NCBI GenBank assembly: GCA_022792885.1
Contig: JAAWBX010000025.1
Location: 1 to 62,624 of the forward strand
Origin: Lachnospiraceae bacterium
Lineage (GTDB): Bacteria > Bacillota > Clostridia > Lachnospirales > Lachnospiraceae
Reading direction: 5' to 3'
Length of the DNA: 62,624 bases
A program made the translations under genes and the position numbers. The notes below the pieces were generated by a model. The model saw only the letters and a list, made by a program, of their open reading frames with translations, made no database searches and was not told the DNA's origin. Of this stretch, positions 42,887 to 51,593 are shown piece by piece (position 1 is the stretch's first letter; every line of letters starts with the position of its first letter).

Positions 42887-44998
42887 GCTTTCTTCTTCTT
42901 TCCTTTTCTCCTCAATCTCCCCGATCCGTTTTACGATATACTCCGCAGCCACCCGGGCGCTGTTCCCGATCTCATAAAAATTCTCCCGCTTGAGGTTCTC
43001 GATCTCCTCCCGGTACTCCGGCGTGCGCATAAGCAGATCTTTTACCGTCTCCGACACCGTATCGATCCGATCCAGCTCGATCTCCGCTCCGATCTGGCTC
43101 CGCACCCGCAGATCAAAGGGCACGATTCCCAACTGTTCATAATCCGGATTCATCACCTTCATCGGCGTATTGATGTACAGCGTCGGCTTGTACGTTGTAA
43201 ACGAAAACTCATAACCGATATTCGACCAGTCCGTGATCACCAGATCCGCCGTGTACACGGTCACATTCGAGGAAAAGTCCGTCTCGATCCGGAAATCCTC
43301 TCCCAGCTGATCCCGATACCGGGCCAGTATCGCCTCCATCTTCCAGGAAAACACCCGCACATACTGAGGGTGCGGCCGCACCACGATCCGATATCCCAGC
43401 CCCAGAAGCCCCTCCAGAATTTCATCCAGACAACTGTCCATGATATTGTCCAGCTGCCAAGAAGGAGCGATCAGAATCGTCTTTTTCTCGTTCTCTCTCT
43501 TCTCCTGCTTCTCATACGCCGCCGACATGTTATCCATCAGCGTATAGCCGACCTCGATCAGATTCCGCTTCGGCAGGCCGTACAGTTTTTCCATCTGCCG
43601 GTACTCCTCCACCTGATGAGGCCCCACGCAGAAAATCGTGTCGTAATGATCCAGAGCCCCGCTTCGAAGCATCATATTGTTGCTGCTGATCCCGTGTTCC
43701 GTATAAATGTATTCCACCTTCGGGTTCACGTAAGACCTCTTGATATGGAAATTCTGAAGATCCGGCATCGTCATAACCACCATATCCACATCCAGTTTCA
43801 TCATAAACGTGATCAGTTTGGTATCCCCAATATAATAAGGAAGGATTCTCGGATTCCCCAGCGAGAAAATCGCGTCCTCCGGATCGCTCGTCACATAATG
43901 AATCGTAAGATCCGACTGCGACAGCACCTCCCGCATGATATCCTCAAAATATTTGTAAAAACCGCTCCGCTCCGAATAAAAAACCAGTTCCTTTCTGCCG
44001 CCCTCCTCCGAAAAGAAACGTTTATAATCGCTCCGCTCCTTTTCCTTGTGGGCTCTGGCAACCGCCGCTTTCTCCTGTTTTTCCTCCTTTGTAAGCGGCT
44101 TCGGCTTCGGCGGCCTCTTACTGTAATCAATATATTTTTTCGGATCATAAACCGCGTTTAGAAGGAACATCTGCCCTGTCGCCATCAAGTTCCCCGCGAT
44201 CCAGTAAACACCGACGCCGGCCGGCACAATAAATGCAAAATAAGCAGAAAACGCTACCAGAAAGATCGTCATACCCCAGCGTCCCAGCCAGCCCTGCTCC
44301 CTCTGAAGCACGTTAACCGCGTTCTGAACCACACATAACAAAAGCGCGCTCACGCCCGACAGCAAAGGGATCAGCCAGAGCCCGTCCGGATGGCCGATCT
44401 GAGGAACCGCCGACAAATTCCATCCGAAAAAATTTAAATCAATGCTCTGAATTCGAGCCACGACCCCGTCAAAATCCGCGACCGCATCCTTTAAACCGGC
44501 AAACAAAACAGCCTGCCCCGGGTCGCTCAAAAGCTCCATCACCTTCAACTGCGGCGCACTCCCCAACTGCTCCACGGAAACCGATAACAACGACGCCGTT
44601 TTTTCCACAAAAGCAGTAATCGTCCCGGACTCCAGATGAAGCAAATGCTGCAAAGGATTATAAATCACGTTGATCAGTCCCAGGATCAGCGGGATCTGAA
44701 GGAGCATCGGCACCACGCCCACCAGAGGGCTGTAATGCTCCTCCTCGTAAATCTTCAGCTGCTCCTCCGCTATCTTATCCTTGTCTCCCGGGTACATCGC
44801 CTTGATCACATCGATCTTCGGCTGAATCTTCACCATTTTTACGGAATTTTTCTGAACAATAAGCGAAAGCGGAAACAGAATCACCTTCGAAAATAACGTA
44901 AACAGCACGATCGCCCAGCCGTAATCATGCAATAGCTGATAGCAGAACCGCATCAGATAGCCCAGCGGCACGCCAAAAACCGTATTGATAAAACTCAA
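42881..44998 (-). CDS. YidC/Oxa1 insertase domain fused to CDP-glycerol glycerophosphotransferase domain
   Basis: 705 residues in two parts. Residues 1 to about 295 are a YidC/Oxa1 insertase: GWAIVLFTLFSKVILFPLSL, the charged hairpin KIQPKIDVIKAMYPGDKDKI, YSPLVGVVPMLLQIPLILGL and VPAGVGVYWIAGNL. After a Lys/Glu linker (about 300-340) comes a cytoplasmic TagB/TagF-type domain (about 345-690) with VEYIYTEHGISSN, ILIAPSWQLDNIM, VVRPHPQYV and VITDWSNIGYEFSF, the residues that bind CDP-glycerol. The start is a TTG, with GGAGG nine bases upstream. Both halves look intact. Inferred role: glycerophosphate polymer synthesis at the membrane. Confidence 0.9.
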   Translation of the reverse strand: MSFINTVFGVPLGYLMRFCYQLLHDYGWAIVLFTLFSKVILFPLSLIVQKNSVKMVKIQPKIDVIKAMYPGDKDKIAEEQLKIYEEEHYSPLVGVVPMLLQIPLILGLINVIYNPLQHLLHLESGTITAFVEKTASLLSVSVEQLGSAPQLKVMELLSDPGQAVLFAGLKDAVADFDGVVARIQSIDLNFFGWNLSAVPQIGHPDGLWLIPLLSGVSALLLCVVQNAVNVLQREQGWLGRWGMTIFLVAFSAYFAFIVPAGVGVYWIAGNLMATGQMFLLNAVYDPKKYIDYSKRPPKPKPLTKEEKQEKAAVARAHKEKERSDYKRFFSEEGGRKELVFYSERSGFYKYFEDIMREVLSQSDLTIHYVTSDPEDAIFSLGNPRILPYYIGDTKLITFMMKLDVDMVVMTMPDLQNFHIKRSYVNPKVEYIYTEHGISSNNMMLRSGALDHYDTIFCVGPHQVEEYRQMEKLYGLPKRNLIEVGYTLMDNMSAAYEKQEKRENEKKTILIAPSWQLDNIMDSCLDEILEGLLGLGYRIVVRPHPQYVRVFSWKMEAILARYRDQLGEDFRIETDFSSNVTVYTADLVITDWSNIGYEFSFTTYKPTLYINTPMKVMNPDYEQLGIVPFDLRVRSQIGAEIELDRIDTVSETVKDLLMRTPEYREEIENLKRENFYEIGNSARVAAEYIVKRIGEIEEKRKEEESL

Positions 44999-45148
44999 AC
45001 CTCTTATCCTCCCGCCTGCCCCTTACGGCAGCTTTTTCCGAAATAGTACTTTACAATTCCGATTTCTTTTTATAAGATACTTTTTAGATAATAACATAAA
45101 TGACCGCAAAATTAAAGTTTCAATTTAAATGATTATACGGAAAAGACA

Positions 45149-45616
45149 ATGAAAAAATTTGTAAAAAATTTTCTTCCCTATACCCTGATCGCAATGGCCG
45201 TCCTTTTCATAAATCTTTTCATCTTACGGTTTTCTTTCGTATCCGGACGCAGTATGGAGCCAACTTTACACGACGGCAACTGTGTCCTGCTCTGGGAACT
45301 GGCCTACCGCCCCTTAGCCGGAGATATTGTGATCACGGACAGCGAAAACCCCATCAAAAGTCATCTGATCAAACGCATCATTGCCACCGCCGGCCAGCAC
45401 GTACGGCTTAGCGGAAACCAGGTCTATGTGGACGATATCTTATTAGAGGAACCCTATCTCGGTGAAATCGCCGTTTACGAAGACATGGATTTTATCGTTC
45501 CGGATAACACCTGTTTTCTAATGGGCGACAACCGCAACCATTCCAGAGACAGCCGGGAGATCGGCTGCCTTTCTTATGAACATATTTTGGGCAAAGTCCT
45601 TTTCCGACTCTTCTGA
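45149..45616 (+). CDS. lepB: Signal peptidase I (S26 family)
   Basis: 155 residues, one N-terminal membrane anchor (about 10-30). Catalytic Ser in SGRSMEPTLHDGN and general-base Lys in SHLIKRIIAT, then LMGDNRNHSRDSREIG. The length is typical of short Gram-positive enzymes. It diverges from the YidC-fusion gene across a 150-base gap. It may serve general secretion or the locus; not distinguishable here. Confidence 0.93.
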   Translation: MKKFVKNFLPYTLIAMAVLFINLFILRFSFVSGRSMEPTLHDGNCVLLWELAYRPLAGDIVITDSENPIKSHLIKRIIATAGQHVRLSGNQVYVDDILLEEPYLGEIAVYEDMDFIVPDNTCFLMGDNRNHSRDSREIGCLSYEHILGKVLFRLF

Positions 45617-45718
45617 TTGCAATCTTATTGTTCACTTATCTCTTTTTTCTTTCTCTTCCTGAACCCATCCTATTCTGTTTTTTACCGCAAAATATCTGTT
45701 ATTCTCATACCCTTTCTC

Positions 45719-45746
45719 TTGACTTTGTTCAATTCCATGCTATAAT
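45719..45746 (+). promoter_or_regulatory. Promoter of the licC-licA/NCS1 operon
   Basis: TTGACT at 45719-45724, a 16-base spacer ending in TGC, and a perfect -10 TATAAT at 45741-45746. It lies about 45 bases before the ATG. Confidence 0.72.
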
Positions 45747-45791
45747 ACCGTCATATTTGAACATCCATATTTTCCATCAAAGGAGCTTATC

Positions 45792-47591
45792 ATGCTGACA
45801 TATGAAGCGTTTTCCGTATTATCTTTTCTCTCCTCCCACCCGGGTTGCCCGTATAAAGACCCGGCAGCCGAAAGCGGAACGGAGACATACTCGTACTTCG
45901 CCCATTGCACGGAAGAAACTCTTTCAAAAACATGGAATTTCTGTCGGCAAAACGGCTGGCTTACCGAAAACGACCTTCTGACCGAGGAAGGAGCCGAACA
46001 ACTGGCGCCCTACCGGGTCACGAACGCCGTTGTGATGGCCGCCGGCTTATCTTCCCGTTTCGCCCCTCTCTCCTACGAAAAACCCAAGGGTCTGTGGCGG
46101 GTAAAAGGGGAAGTCCTGATCGAACGCCAGATCCGGCAGTTGCTGGAAGCCGGCATTTCCGACATCACCGTCGTCGTCGGCTATATGAAGGAAAAATTTT
46201 TTTATCTGGAAGATAAATTCGGGGTCAAAATCGTGGTAAACGAAGATTATTACCGCTATAACAATCCTTCCACCCTGATGCGGGTACTGGACCGGCTGGA
46301 CAACACGTACATTTGTTCCTCGGACAATTATTTTACGGAGAACGTTTTCTCCCCTTACGTGTACCGCTCCTACTATTCCGCCGTACACACGGACGAAAAA
46401 ACCGACGAGTACTGCCTTTACGCGGAGGCGGACGGGCGAATCCGGAAAGTCACCGTCGGCGGCGGCCCGGACGCCTGGTATATGTTGGGACACGTATATT
46501 TTTCACGGGATTTCTCCCGGCGTTTCACGGAGATCCTGAAGCGGGAATACGCAGAGCCGCGCGTCCGGGAACAGCTCTGGGAGCAGCTCTACATGCGGCA
46601 TCTGGACGAACTGGATCTATACATTCAAAAATACGAAACTTCCGTTATCCGTGAATTTGATTCTCTGGACGAACTCCGCCAATTTGACGGCCACTACATC
46701 AACAACACCAATTCGGCTATTCTAAGTCATATTTGCCAAGTGCTGCACTGTGAAGAAAGAGAAATCGTCGACATTACCGCCATCAAATCCGGCCTTACCA
46801 ATACCTCTTTCCGTTTCACCTGCCGGGATCAACAATATGTGTACCGGCACCCGGGCATCGGCACGGAAAATTATATATGCCGGGAAAGCGAAGCCTTCTC
46901 CATGAAAATCGCCAAAAAGCTCCGACTGGACGACACCTTTATTTACATGGATAAAGAAAAGGGCTGGAAACTCTCCCATTATATCGAAAATCCTCATACC
47001 CTGGATTATCATAATCCCGAAGAAGTCGGACAGGCCTTGCGCATGATGCGGAAATTGCATGACGCCAATATCCGTTCGGAATTTGACTTCGATATCTGGC
47101 AGACGACGCTTTCTCTCATCAAAAAAATATCCGACCGGGGACGACAGGATTTTGAGGATTTTGAAACGCTCTTTCAGAAAATCCGGACCGTATATCGCTT
47201 TACCGAAGAAGACCGGGTAGAAAAACGGCTCTGTCACTGCGATTGTTACGATCCCAATTTCCTGATCGGAGAAAACGGCGCCATGTATCTGATCGACTGG
47301 GAATATTCCGGCAACGACGATCCGGCCGGCGATCTGGGTACCTTTATCTGCTGCTCCGACTACACCTGGGAAGAAGCCATGGCGATTCTGGAACGGTATT
47401 TTAACCGGCCGCTGACGCCCGGGGAACTCAGACATTACATCGCCTACATCTCAATCGCTTCCTACTACTGGTTTATCTGGGCCATTTACCAGGAGAGCAT
47501 CGGGAACACGGTCGGAGAATACCTCTACCTCTGGTATAAGGGAGCCAAATTCTACGCAAACAAGGCGCTGGCTCTGTATCAGACGGATTAA
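45792..47591 (+). CDS. Winged-helix / LicC cytidylyltransferase / LicA choline kinase fusion
   Basis: 599 residues, three parts. Residues 1-76 align loosely with the winged-helix head of the LicC protein at 49333-50223, both ending in a G-x-E-x-L-x-PYRV-like hinge. About 77-300 is a LicC-type nucleotidyltransferase: VVMAAGLSSRFAPLSYEKPKGL, and SDNYF. About 305-599 is a choline/ethanolamine kinase: KSGLTNTSFRF, YVYRHPG, catalytic HCDCYDPNFL and metal-binding YLIDWEYSGNDDPAGDLG. Together it would make phosphocholine and CDP-choline in one chain. The exact amino alcohol is not provable from sequence. AAGGAG lies before the ATG. Confidence 0.88.
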   Translation: MLTYEAFSVLSFLSSHPGCPYKDPAAESGTETYSYFAHCTEETLSKTWNFCRQNGWLTENDLLTEEGAEQLAPYRVTNAVVMAAGLSSRFAPLSYEKPKGLWRVKGEVLIERQIRQLLEAGISDITVVVGYMKEKFFYLEDKFGVKIVVNEDYYRYNNPSTLMRVLDRLDNTYICSSDNYFTENVFSPYVYRSYYSAVHTDEKTDEYCLYAEADGRIRKVTVGGGPDAWYMLGHVYFSRDFSRRFTEILKREYAEPRVREQLWEQLYMRHLDELDLYIQKYETSVIREFDSLDELRQFDGHYINNTNSAILSHICQVLHCEEREIVDITAIKSGLTNTSFRFTCRDQQYVYRHPGIGTENYICRESEAFSMKIAKKLRLDDTFIYMDKEKGWKLSHYIENPHTLDYHNPEEVGQALRMMRKLHDANIRSEFDFDIWQTTLSLIKKISDRGRQDFEDFETLFQKIRTVYRFTEEDRVEKRLCHCDCYDPNFLIGENGAMYLIDWEYSGNDDPAGDLGTFICCSDYTWEEAMAILERYFNRPLTPGELRHYIAYISIASYYWFIWAIYQESIGNTVGEYLYLWYKGAKFYANKALALYQTD

Positions 47592-47624
47592 AAATTAAGA
47601 AACCATCAGGAAAGGAGAAAAAGA

Positions 47625-47807
47625 ATGGAAAAACAATCCATCGAACGGATCTTATATTCCGAAACGGAAAAACGGCTGAATCTTATGGAACAGGCCGATT
47701 ATGAATTTCCGGAACGCATCGCAAAAAGCGACGCCGCCATGATAATCGGGAGCGTCGCTCTCTGCGTAATTCTGATCGCATTATGTATGACGGGGGTGAT
47801 TCGCTGA
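47625..47807 (+). CDS. 60-residue single-span membrane protein linked to the NCS1 permease
   Basis: A soluble Glu-rich first half (MEKQSIERILYSETEKRLNL) and one C-terminal membrane span (about 38-57). GGAGA lies upstream. Its stop overlaps the permease start (TGATG), so the two are translationally coupled. It is possibly a small accessory subunit of the transporter. I know no named family. Confidence 0.72.
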   Translation: MEKQSIERILYSETEKRLNLMEQADYEFPERIAKSDAAMIIGSVALCVILIALCMTGVIR

Positions 47808-49237
47808 TGTCAAAACATTCCGACTATATCCAACAGGAAACCGTAACCGGCGTCGTTCCCATGTTAAAATCCGACCGCCAGTATTCGTTCTGGGATCTGT
47901 TCCTTTCCACCAGCGGCTTCGCAATCGCCACCTGGTGTTATACCCAGGGCGCCTACGTCGCCCAGTACCTCGGCTTTAAGCAGATGCTGATCAACATCTT
48001 CTGTTTCAATATTGTCTGGGTACTGATCGAATGCCTGCCGGTATTGTTTGCCGTCCGTTACGGCATCGATCTGTGGATCTGGCTTCGTTCCGTCCTGGGA
48101 GGAAAGGGCGTCGCCATTTTATCCACCGTAATCAGCCTGGCCAATTTCGGATGGTACGCGGTTGCCGCCAACCTGTTCGCCTCCTCCATGATTAACCTGG
48201 CCGGGAACTTCGGCCTTGCACTGGATATTTCGATCTGGAAACCGGCGCTCGGAACTCTATGCGTGGTACTCGGAACCCTGATCGCCCTGGGCGGCCCCAA
48301 CGTGATCAAATGGACCAACCGCTTCCTCGTGACCGCCCTGCTGGGCGTCGGTATCATTATCGTGGTCCTCTGCTTTACCGCCGTGCCGATCGCGGATATT
48401 CTGGCCGTCCAACCCGTGCTGCCGGAAGGTATGACGCCTCTGGAAAGCTTCATGATCTCCGCGGAAGGCAACGTGGCTTTCGCCTTCTCCTGGTCCACCC
48501 AGGCACTTGTTCTGCCGAGACTGGCCAAAACCGAACGGAGCGGCTACTGGGGTACTTCCCTCGCCTACGGCGTCGTAGCGCCCTTCTTCGTAGCGGCCGG
48601 CGGCGTGATGGCCCTGGCCATGTTTGTCCGCACCGGCGTTTATGAGAGCGACCCCACCATGATGCTGGCCACGCTCTGCGGAAGCGGCTTTGCCCTGTTA
48701 AGCCTCCTTCTGGTGGCTTTCGCCAACGTGGGAACCCAGGGAACCGGCTCCTACGTCAACTGTATGATCGTAAAAAGCGGCCTGCCGAAAATCAGTTACC
48801 GGCTTCTGGTCCTGATTGCCATGGTCTACGTCAGCGTCCTCACCATCTGGGGCGGCGTGGAAGAACATTTCGGGACTTTCATCTCGATCGCAGCCTTTAT
48901 CCAGGCGCCGATCATCGGCATGATCGTGGTCGATTACCTGATCGTCCGCAAACGGAAGCTCTCCCTGAAAGCCGCCTATTTTATGGAAGGGCACGACGCC
49001 TACCAATACACCCACGGCTTTAACCTGGTCGGCCTGGCCTGCGTCGTCGTCGCCTGTATCGTCACGATCACCTGCGTCTACAACCCCTTAACCGGCGAGA
49101 TCCGAAGCGGCCTGTTTCTCATCCTGACCGGAAGCGGTTTCGACGCGATTTTCGGCGGCCTTCTATACTGGATCGCCAGCCTGACGCCTCTGAAAAAATA
49201 TATGCTGAGAGACCGGGACGACTTAGAGATCGTCTGA
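47807..49237 (+). CDS. NCS1-type (cytosine/purine/thiamine-like) permease
   Basis: 476 residues and about 12 membrane spans. The N-terminal segment with FWDLFLSTSGFAIATWCYTQ and later GNVAFAFSWSTQALVLPRL, FANVGTQGTGSYVNCMI and QAPIIGMIVVDYLIVRKRKL are typical of the codB-like NCS1 family. I chose the ATG at 47807, coupled to the 60-residue gene. The family usually moves nucleobases, allantoin or thiamine. The position after the choline kinase/cytidylyltransferase suggests choline or another amino alcohol, which is inference. Confidence 0.85.
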   Translation: MSKHSDYIQQETVTGVVPMLKSDRQYSFWDLFLSTSGFAIATWCYTQGAYVAQYLGFKQMLINIFCFNIVWVLIECLPVLFAVRYGIDLWIWLRSVLGGKGVAILSTVISLANFGWYAVAANLFASSMINLAGNFGLALDISIWKPALGTLCVVLGTLIALGGPNVIKWTNRFLVTALLGVGIIIVVLCFTAVPIADILAVQPVLPEGMTPLESFMISAEGNVAFAFSWSTQALVLPRLAKTERSGYWGTSLAYGVVAPFFVAAGGVMALAMFVRTGVYESDPTMMLATLCGSGFALLSLLLVAFANVGTQGTGSYVNCMIVKSGLPKISYRLLVLIAMVYVSVLTIWGGVEEHFGTFISIAAFIQAPIIGMIVVDYLIVRKRKLSLKAAYFMEGHDAYQYTHGFNLVGLACVVVACIVTITCVYNPLTGEIRSGLFLILTGSGFDAIFGGLLYWIASLTPLKKYMLRDRDDLEIV

Positions 49238-49277
49238 CAGCCGGGCTCCCGATCGTTCGTCAATGAATAATATCCTA

Positions 49278-49328
49278 AAAAAGCCCCTGAGACGGCGCCG
49301 AACCCGATGCCGTCTCAGGGACTTTTTC
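49278..49328. terminator. Strong bidirectional terminator
   Basis: A perfect 12-bp stem CCCTGAGACGGC/GCCGTCTCAGGG is flanked by A-runs on the left and T-runs on the right, so it works in both directions. It separates the convergent NCS1 and winged-helix/LicC genes. Confidence 0.88.
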
Positions 49329-49332
49329 TATT

Positions 49333-50223
49333 TCAGCAATACGTATTGTCAATTCGCTTCAGATCCGAATAACTGTCCACCTCCGCGATATCGTCAAACG
49401 TGCATTCCCGCACCTCAATCCGATAATCCCTCGCAAAATATTCCAGCGCCACCTGATCCCAGTAGCGCTCCTTCCCGCCCGGCATCTCGTAAACTTCTTT
49501 GATATGTTCCGCCATTCTGGCCCCGTCCGCCTCGCTCCAATAGGAAATGCCAAACGTGTGAAAACAATCGGTGCCTCCGATCTTCATCCTGGTTATCACG
49601 CGATTCTTCACCTCGAAACACCAGTCGTCCGTCTTGTCCGTCGGCACTCCCAGATAATTGGTCGTATACTGATACTTTGTGATAAGCTTTTTATTATACA
49701 GAACCAGATCCGCCTCCATCACATAAGCGCCCGCCAGAAGAAAACGCGCGCACATGGCGGAGGAAATGTTCTTCGACTCGTTATAGATCGGATTTTCAAT
49801 AAAACGGATCCCCGGATATTTGTAAAGAAGCTGATCGAACTGTTCGCCCAAATATCCCCGGACGATAGTGATATCCTCGATCCCCACTTCCAACAAAGCG
49901 TCCAGCAGCGTGTCGATCATACGCACGCCCCGGACCCGGACCAAAGACTTCGGCGTGTTTAACGTGACCGGCACCAGACGTTCGCCGAAACCGGCCGCCA
50001 GAAGGACCGCCCGCTTCACCCGGTAAGGTTCCAGAATCTCCCGTCCGCGGTCCGTAATCTGATTCTTCCGGATCCAGCCCGCCTCCTCCATCTGATTCAG
50101 GATACGATTCACGCTGCCGAGGGAGATTCCGGCCTCTTTCGCGAGCTCTCTCTGCGTTTTTTCTTCCGCCCCTCCCTTTTCCGACTGCACCAGGATATCA
50201 AATTGTTTTCTCGTCAAATCCAT
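49333..50223 (-). CDS. Winged-helix / LicC-type nucleotidyltransferase
   Basis: 296 residues. The N-terminal winged helix (about 1-65) is MarR-like: QRELAKEAGISLGSVNRILN, then a wing and RGREILEPYRV. The nucleotidyltransferase (about 68-296) has VLLAAGFGERLVPVTLNTPKSL, IENPIYNESKNISS and VMEADLVLYN (metal Asp), matching phosphocholine cytidylyltransferase LicC. It begins 6 bases after the GH3 gene and would be co-transcribed with it. The HTH head suggests DNA binding or a structural role; neither is established. Confidence 0.87.
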   Translation of the reverse strand: MDLTRKQFDILVQSEKGGAEEKTQRELAKEAGISLGSVNRILNQMEEAGWIRKNQITDRGREILEPYRVKRAVLLAAGFGERLVPVTLNTPKSLVRVRGVRMIDTLLDALLEVGIEDITIVRGYLGEQFDQLLYKYPGIRFIENPIYNESKNISSAMCARFLLAGAYVMEADLVLYNKKLITKYQYTTNYLGVPTDKTDDWCFEVKNRVITRMKIGGTDCFHTFGISYWSEADGARMAEHIKEVYEMPGGKERYWDQVALEYFARDYRIEVRECTFDDIAEVDSYSDLKRIDNTYC

Positions 50224-50229
50224 CCGACT

Positions 50230-51492
50230 TCAGCTCCTTAATTTCACGGAGAGAATCCTTCTCACCGATTCGTTGATTCGCTCTTCCGTAATCGAGCCAT
50301 CCATAACCGCGCCATAAATTCCGGAAAATGCCGCGTCCAAATCTTCCGGCATCAGAAGCAGATCCGCTCCCGCTTTCACCGCCATTACCGCCGCCGTCGA
50401 CGAAGCATAATTCTGCGAGATCGCCCCCATATTGAGGGCATCCGTCACGATCAGCCCCTGAAACCCCAGTTCGCCGCGTAAGATATCGGTTAACATCCTC
50501 TCGGAAAGAGAACACGGCGTATCGTCCCCCGTCACGGCCGGAAGCGATATATGCGCGGCCATCACGAAATCCACGCCCAGGCTCTGCGCCGCCGCAAACG
50601 GCTTTAGCTCCGCCCTCATCAATTCCTCATACGTTCTGCCCGTATAAGCATATCCCGCGTGCGTATCCGCCTCCGTCGCGCCGTGACCCGGGAAATGTTT
50701 AAACGTGCTTAAAATCCCATGGGCATGCAAACCGTCCGAATAAGCCGCCGCGCGATTCGTCACGGCCTCCGCGTCCGGCCCGAACGACCGGTCGCCGATC
50801 GCCGAGTTACCCGGATTCGTCAACACGTCCGCGTCCGGCGCAAAATCCACGTTAAACCCCAGCTCGCTTAAATACGCGCCGATCGTATCCCCGCACCGGT
50901 AAGCTTCCTCCTTGCTCGCCACCGCCGCCATGGGCCCCACATTCTCCACCTGAAACACTCCGCTTCCCGCGACCCGGGCGACCCGCCCGCCCTCTTCATC
51001 CACGCACAGAAACAACGGCAATCCTTCGATCTCATAAGAAAATTTTTGTACCTCCGACAACATAGCCGTCGTCTGCTCCCACGAAACCAAATTTTGCGCA
51101 AAATAGACCAGCCCGCCCACCGGATACCTCGCCAGGCTCGATCGGGTCGTATCGCCGGCCGCCGTAACGGGGGACACGCCGGTCAGTTGCTCCGGCGTTA
51201 CCAGAAACATCTGATAGATTTTCTCTTCCAGGGTCATGCCCGAAAGAAACTCTTCCACCCTGCCCGTCGGGATCTCTTCTTCTGACAGAGCCGGCTCCGT
51301 CGCCTTTCCCTCCGAAAAAGTTTCCTGCCGGCTTTCCCGCTCCTCGATTTGCTTTACCTCAGACCGACTTTCGTCCTTCGTAACGGAATCTTCCCGGCCG
51401 CAACCGGCCGCATTGACCAAAAGCACCCCTGTTATCGCCAACAAACTTACTATTTGCAATACATATGTGCCTCTTTGTTTTCTTCCAAGCAT
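50230..51492 (-). CDS. Glycoside hydrolase family 3 lipoprotein (beta-N-acetylglucosaminidase, NagZ-like)
   Basis: About 420 residues from the ATG at 51492, with a lipobox LVNAAGC (Cys31). The preceding frame to 51570 is not used, since AAAGGTGG lies just before 51492. After an acidic linker (32-80) is a GH3 N-domain: LCVDEEGGRVARV, GFNVDFAPDADVL, the family motif KHFPGHGATEADTH and VMAAHISLPAV. It removes N-acetylglucosamine from peptidoglycan fragments outside the cell. It sits between the amidase and a LicC gene. Confidence 0.92.
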   Translation of the reverse strand: MLGRKQRGTYVLQIVSLLAITGVLLVNAAGCGREDSVTKDESRSEVKQIEERESRQETFSEGKATEPALSEEEIPTGRVEEFLSGMTLEEKIYQMFLVTPEQLTGVSPVTAAGDTTRSSLARYPVGGLVYFAQNLVSWEQTTAMLSEVQKFSYEIEGLPLFLCVDEEGGRVARVAGSGVFQVENVGPMAAVASKEEAYRCGDTIGAYLSELGFNVDFAPDADVLTNPGNSAIGDRSFGPDAEAVTNRAAAYSDGLHAHGILSTFKHFPGHGATEADTHAGYAYTGRTYEELMRAELKPFAAAQSLGVDFVMAAHISLPAVTGDDTPCSLSERMLTDILRGELGFQGLIVTDALNMGAISQNYASSTAAVMAVKAGADLLLMPEDLDAAFSGIYGAVMDGSITEERINESVRRILSVKLRS

Positions 51493-51527
51493 AGCGACGC
51501 CACCTTTTTCAACTATATGTAAACAAT

Positions 51528-51582
51528 ACTCCCTTCCAGGCATCCGGCATGTAACGCTTTCTTTATTCACCTGGAAGGGAGT
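51528..51582 (-). terminator. Long-loop 13-bp inverted repeat, probable terminator
   Basis: ACTCCCTTCCAGG pairs perfectly with CCTGGAAGGGAGT across a 29-base loop. On the minus strand it follows the amidase/glucosaminidase gene and is followed by ATTGTTTAC. The long loop makes simple termination less certain. Confidence 0.45.
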
Positions 51583-51593
51583 CTGTTATGTAT

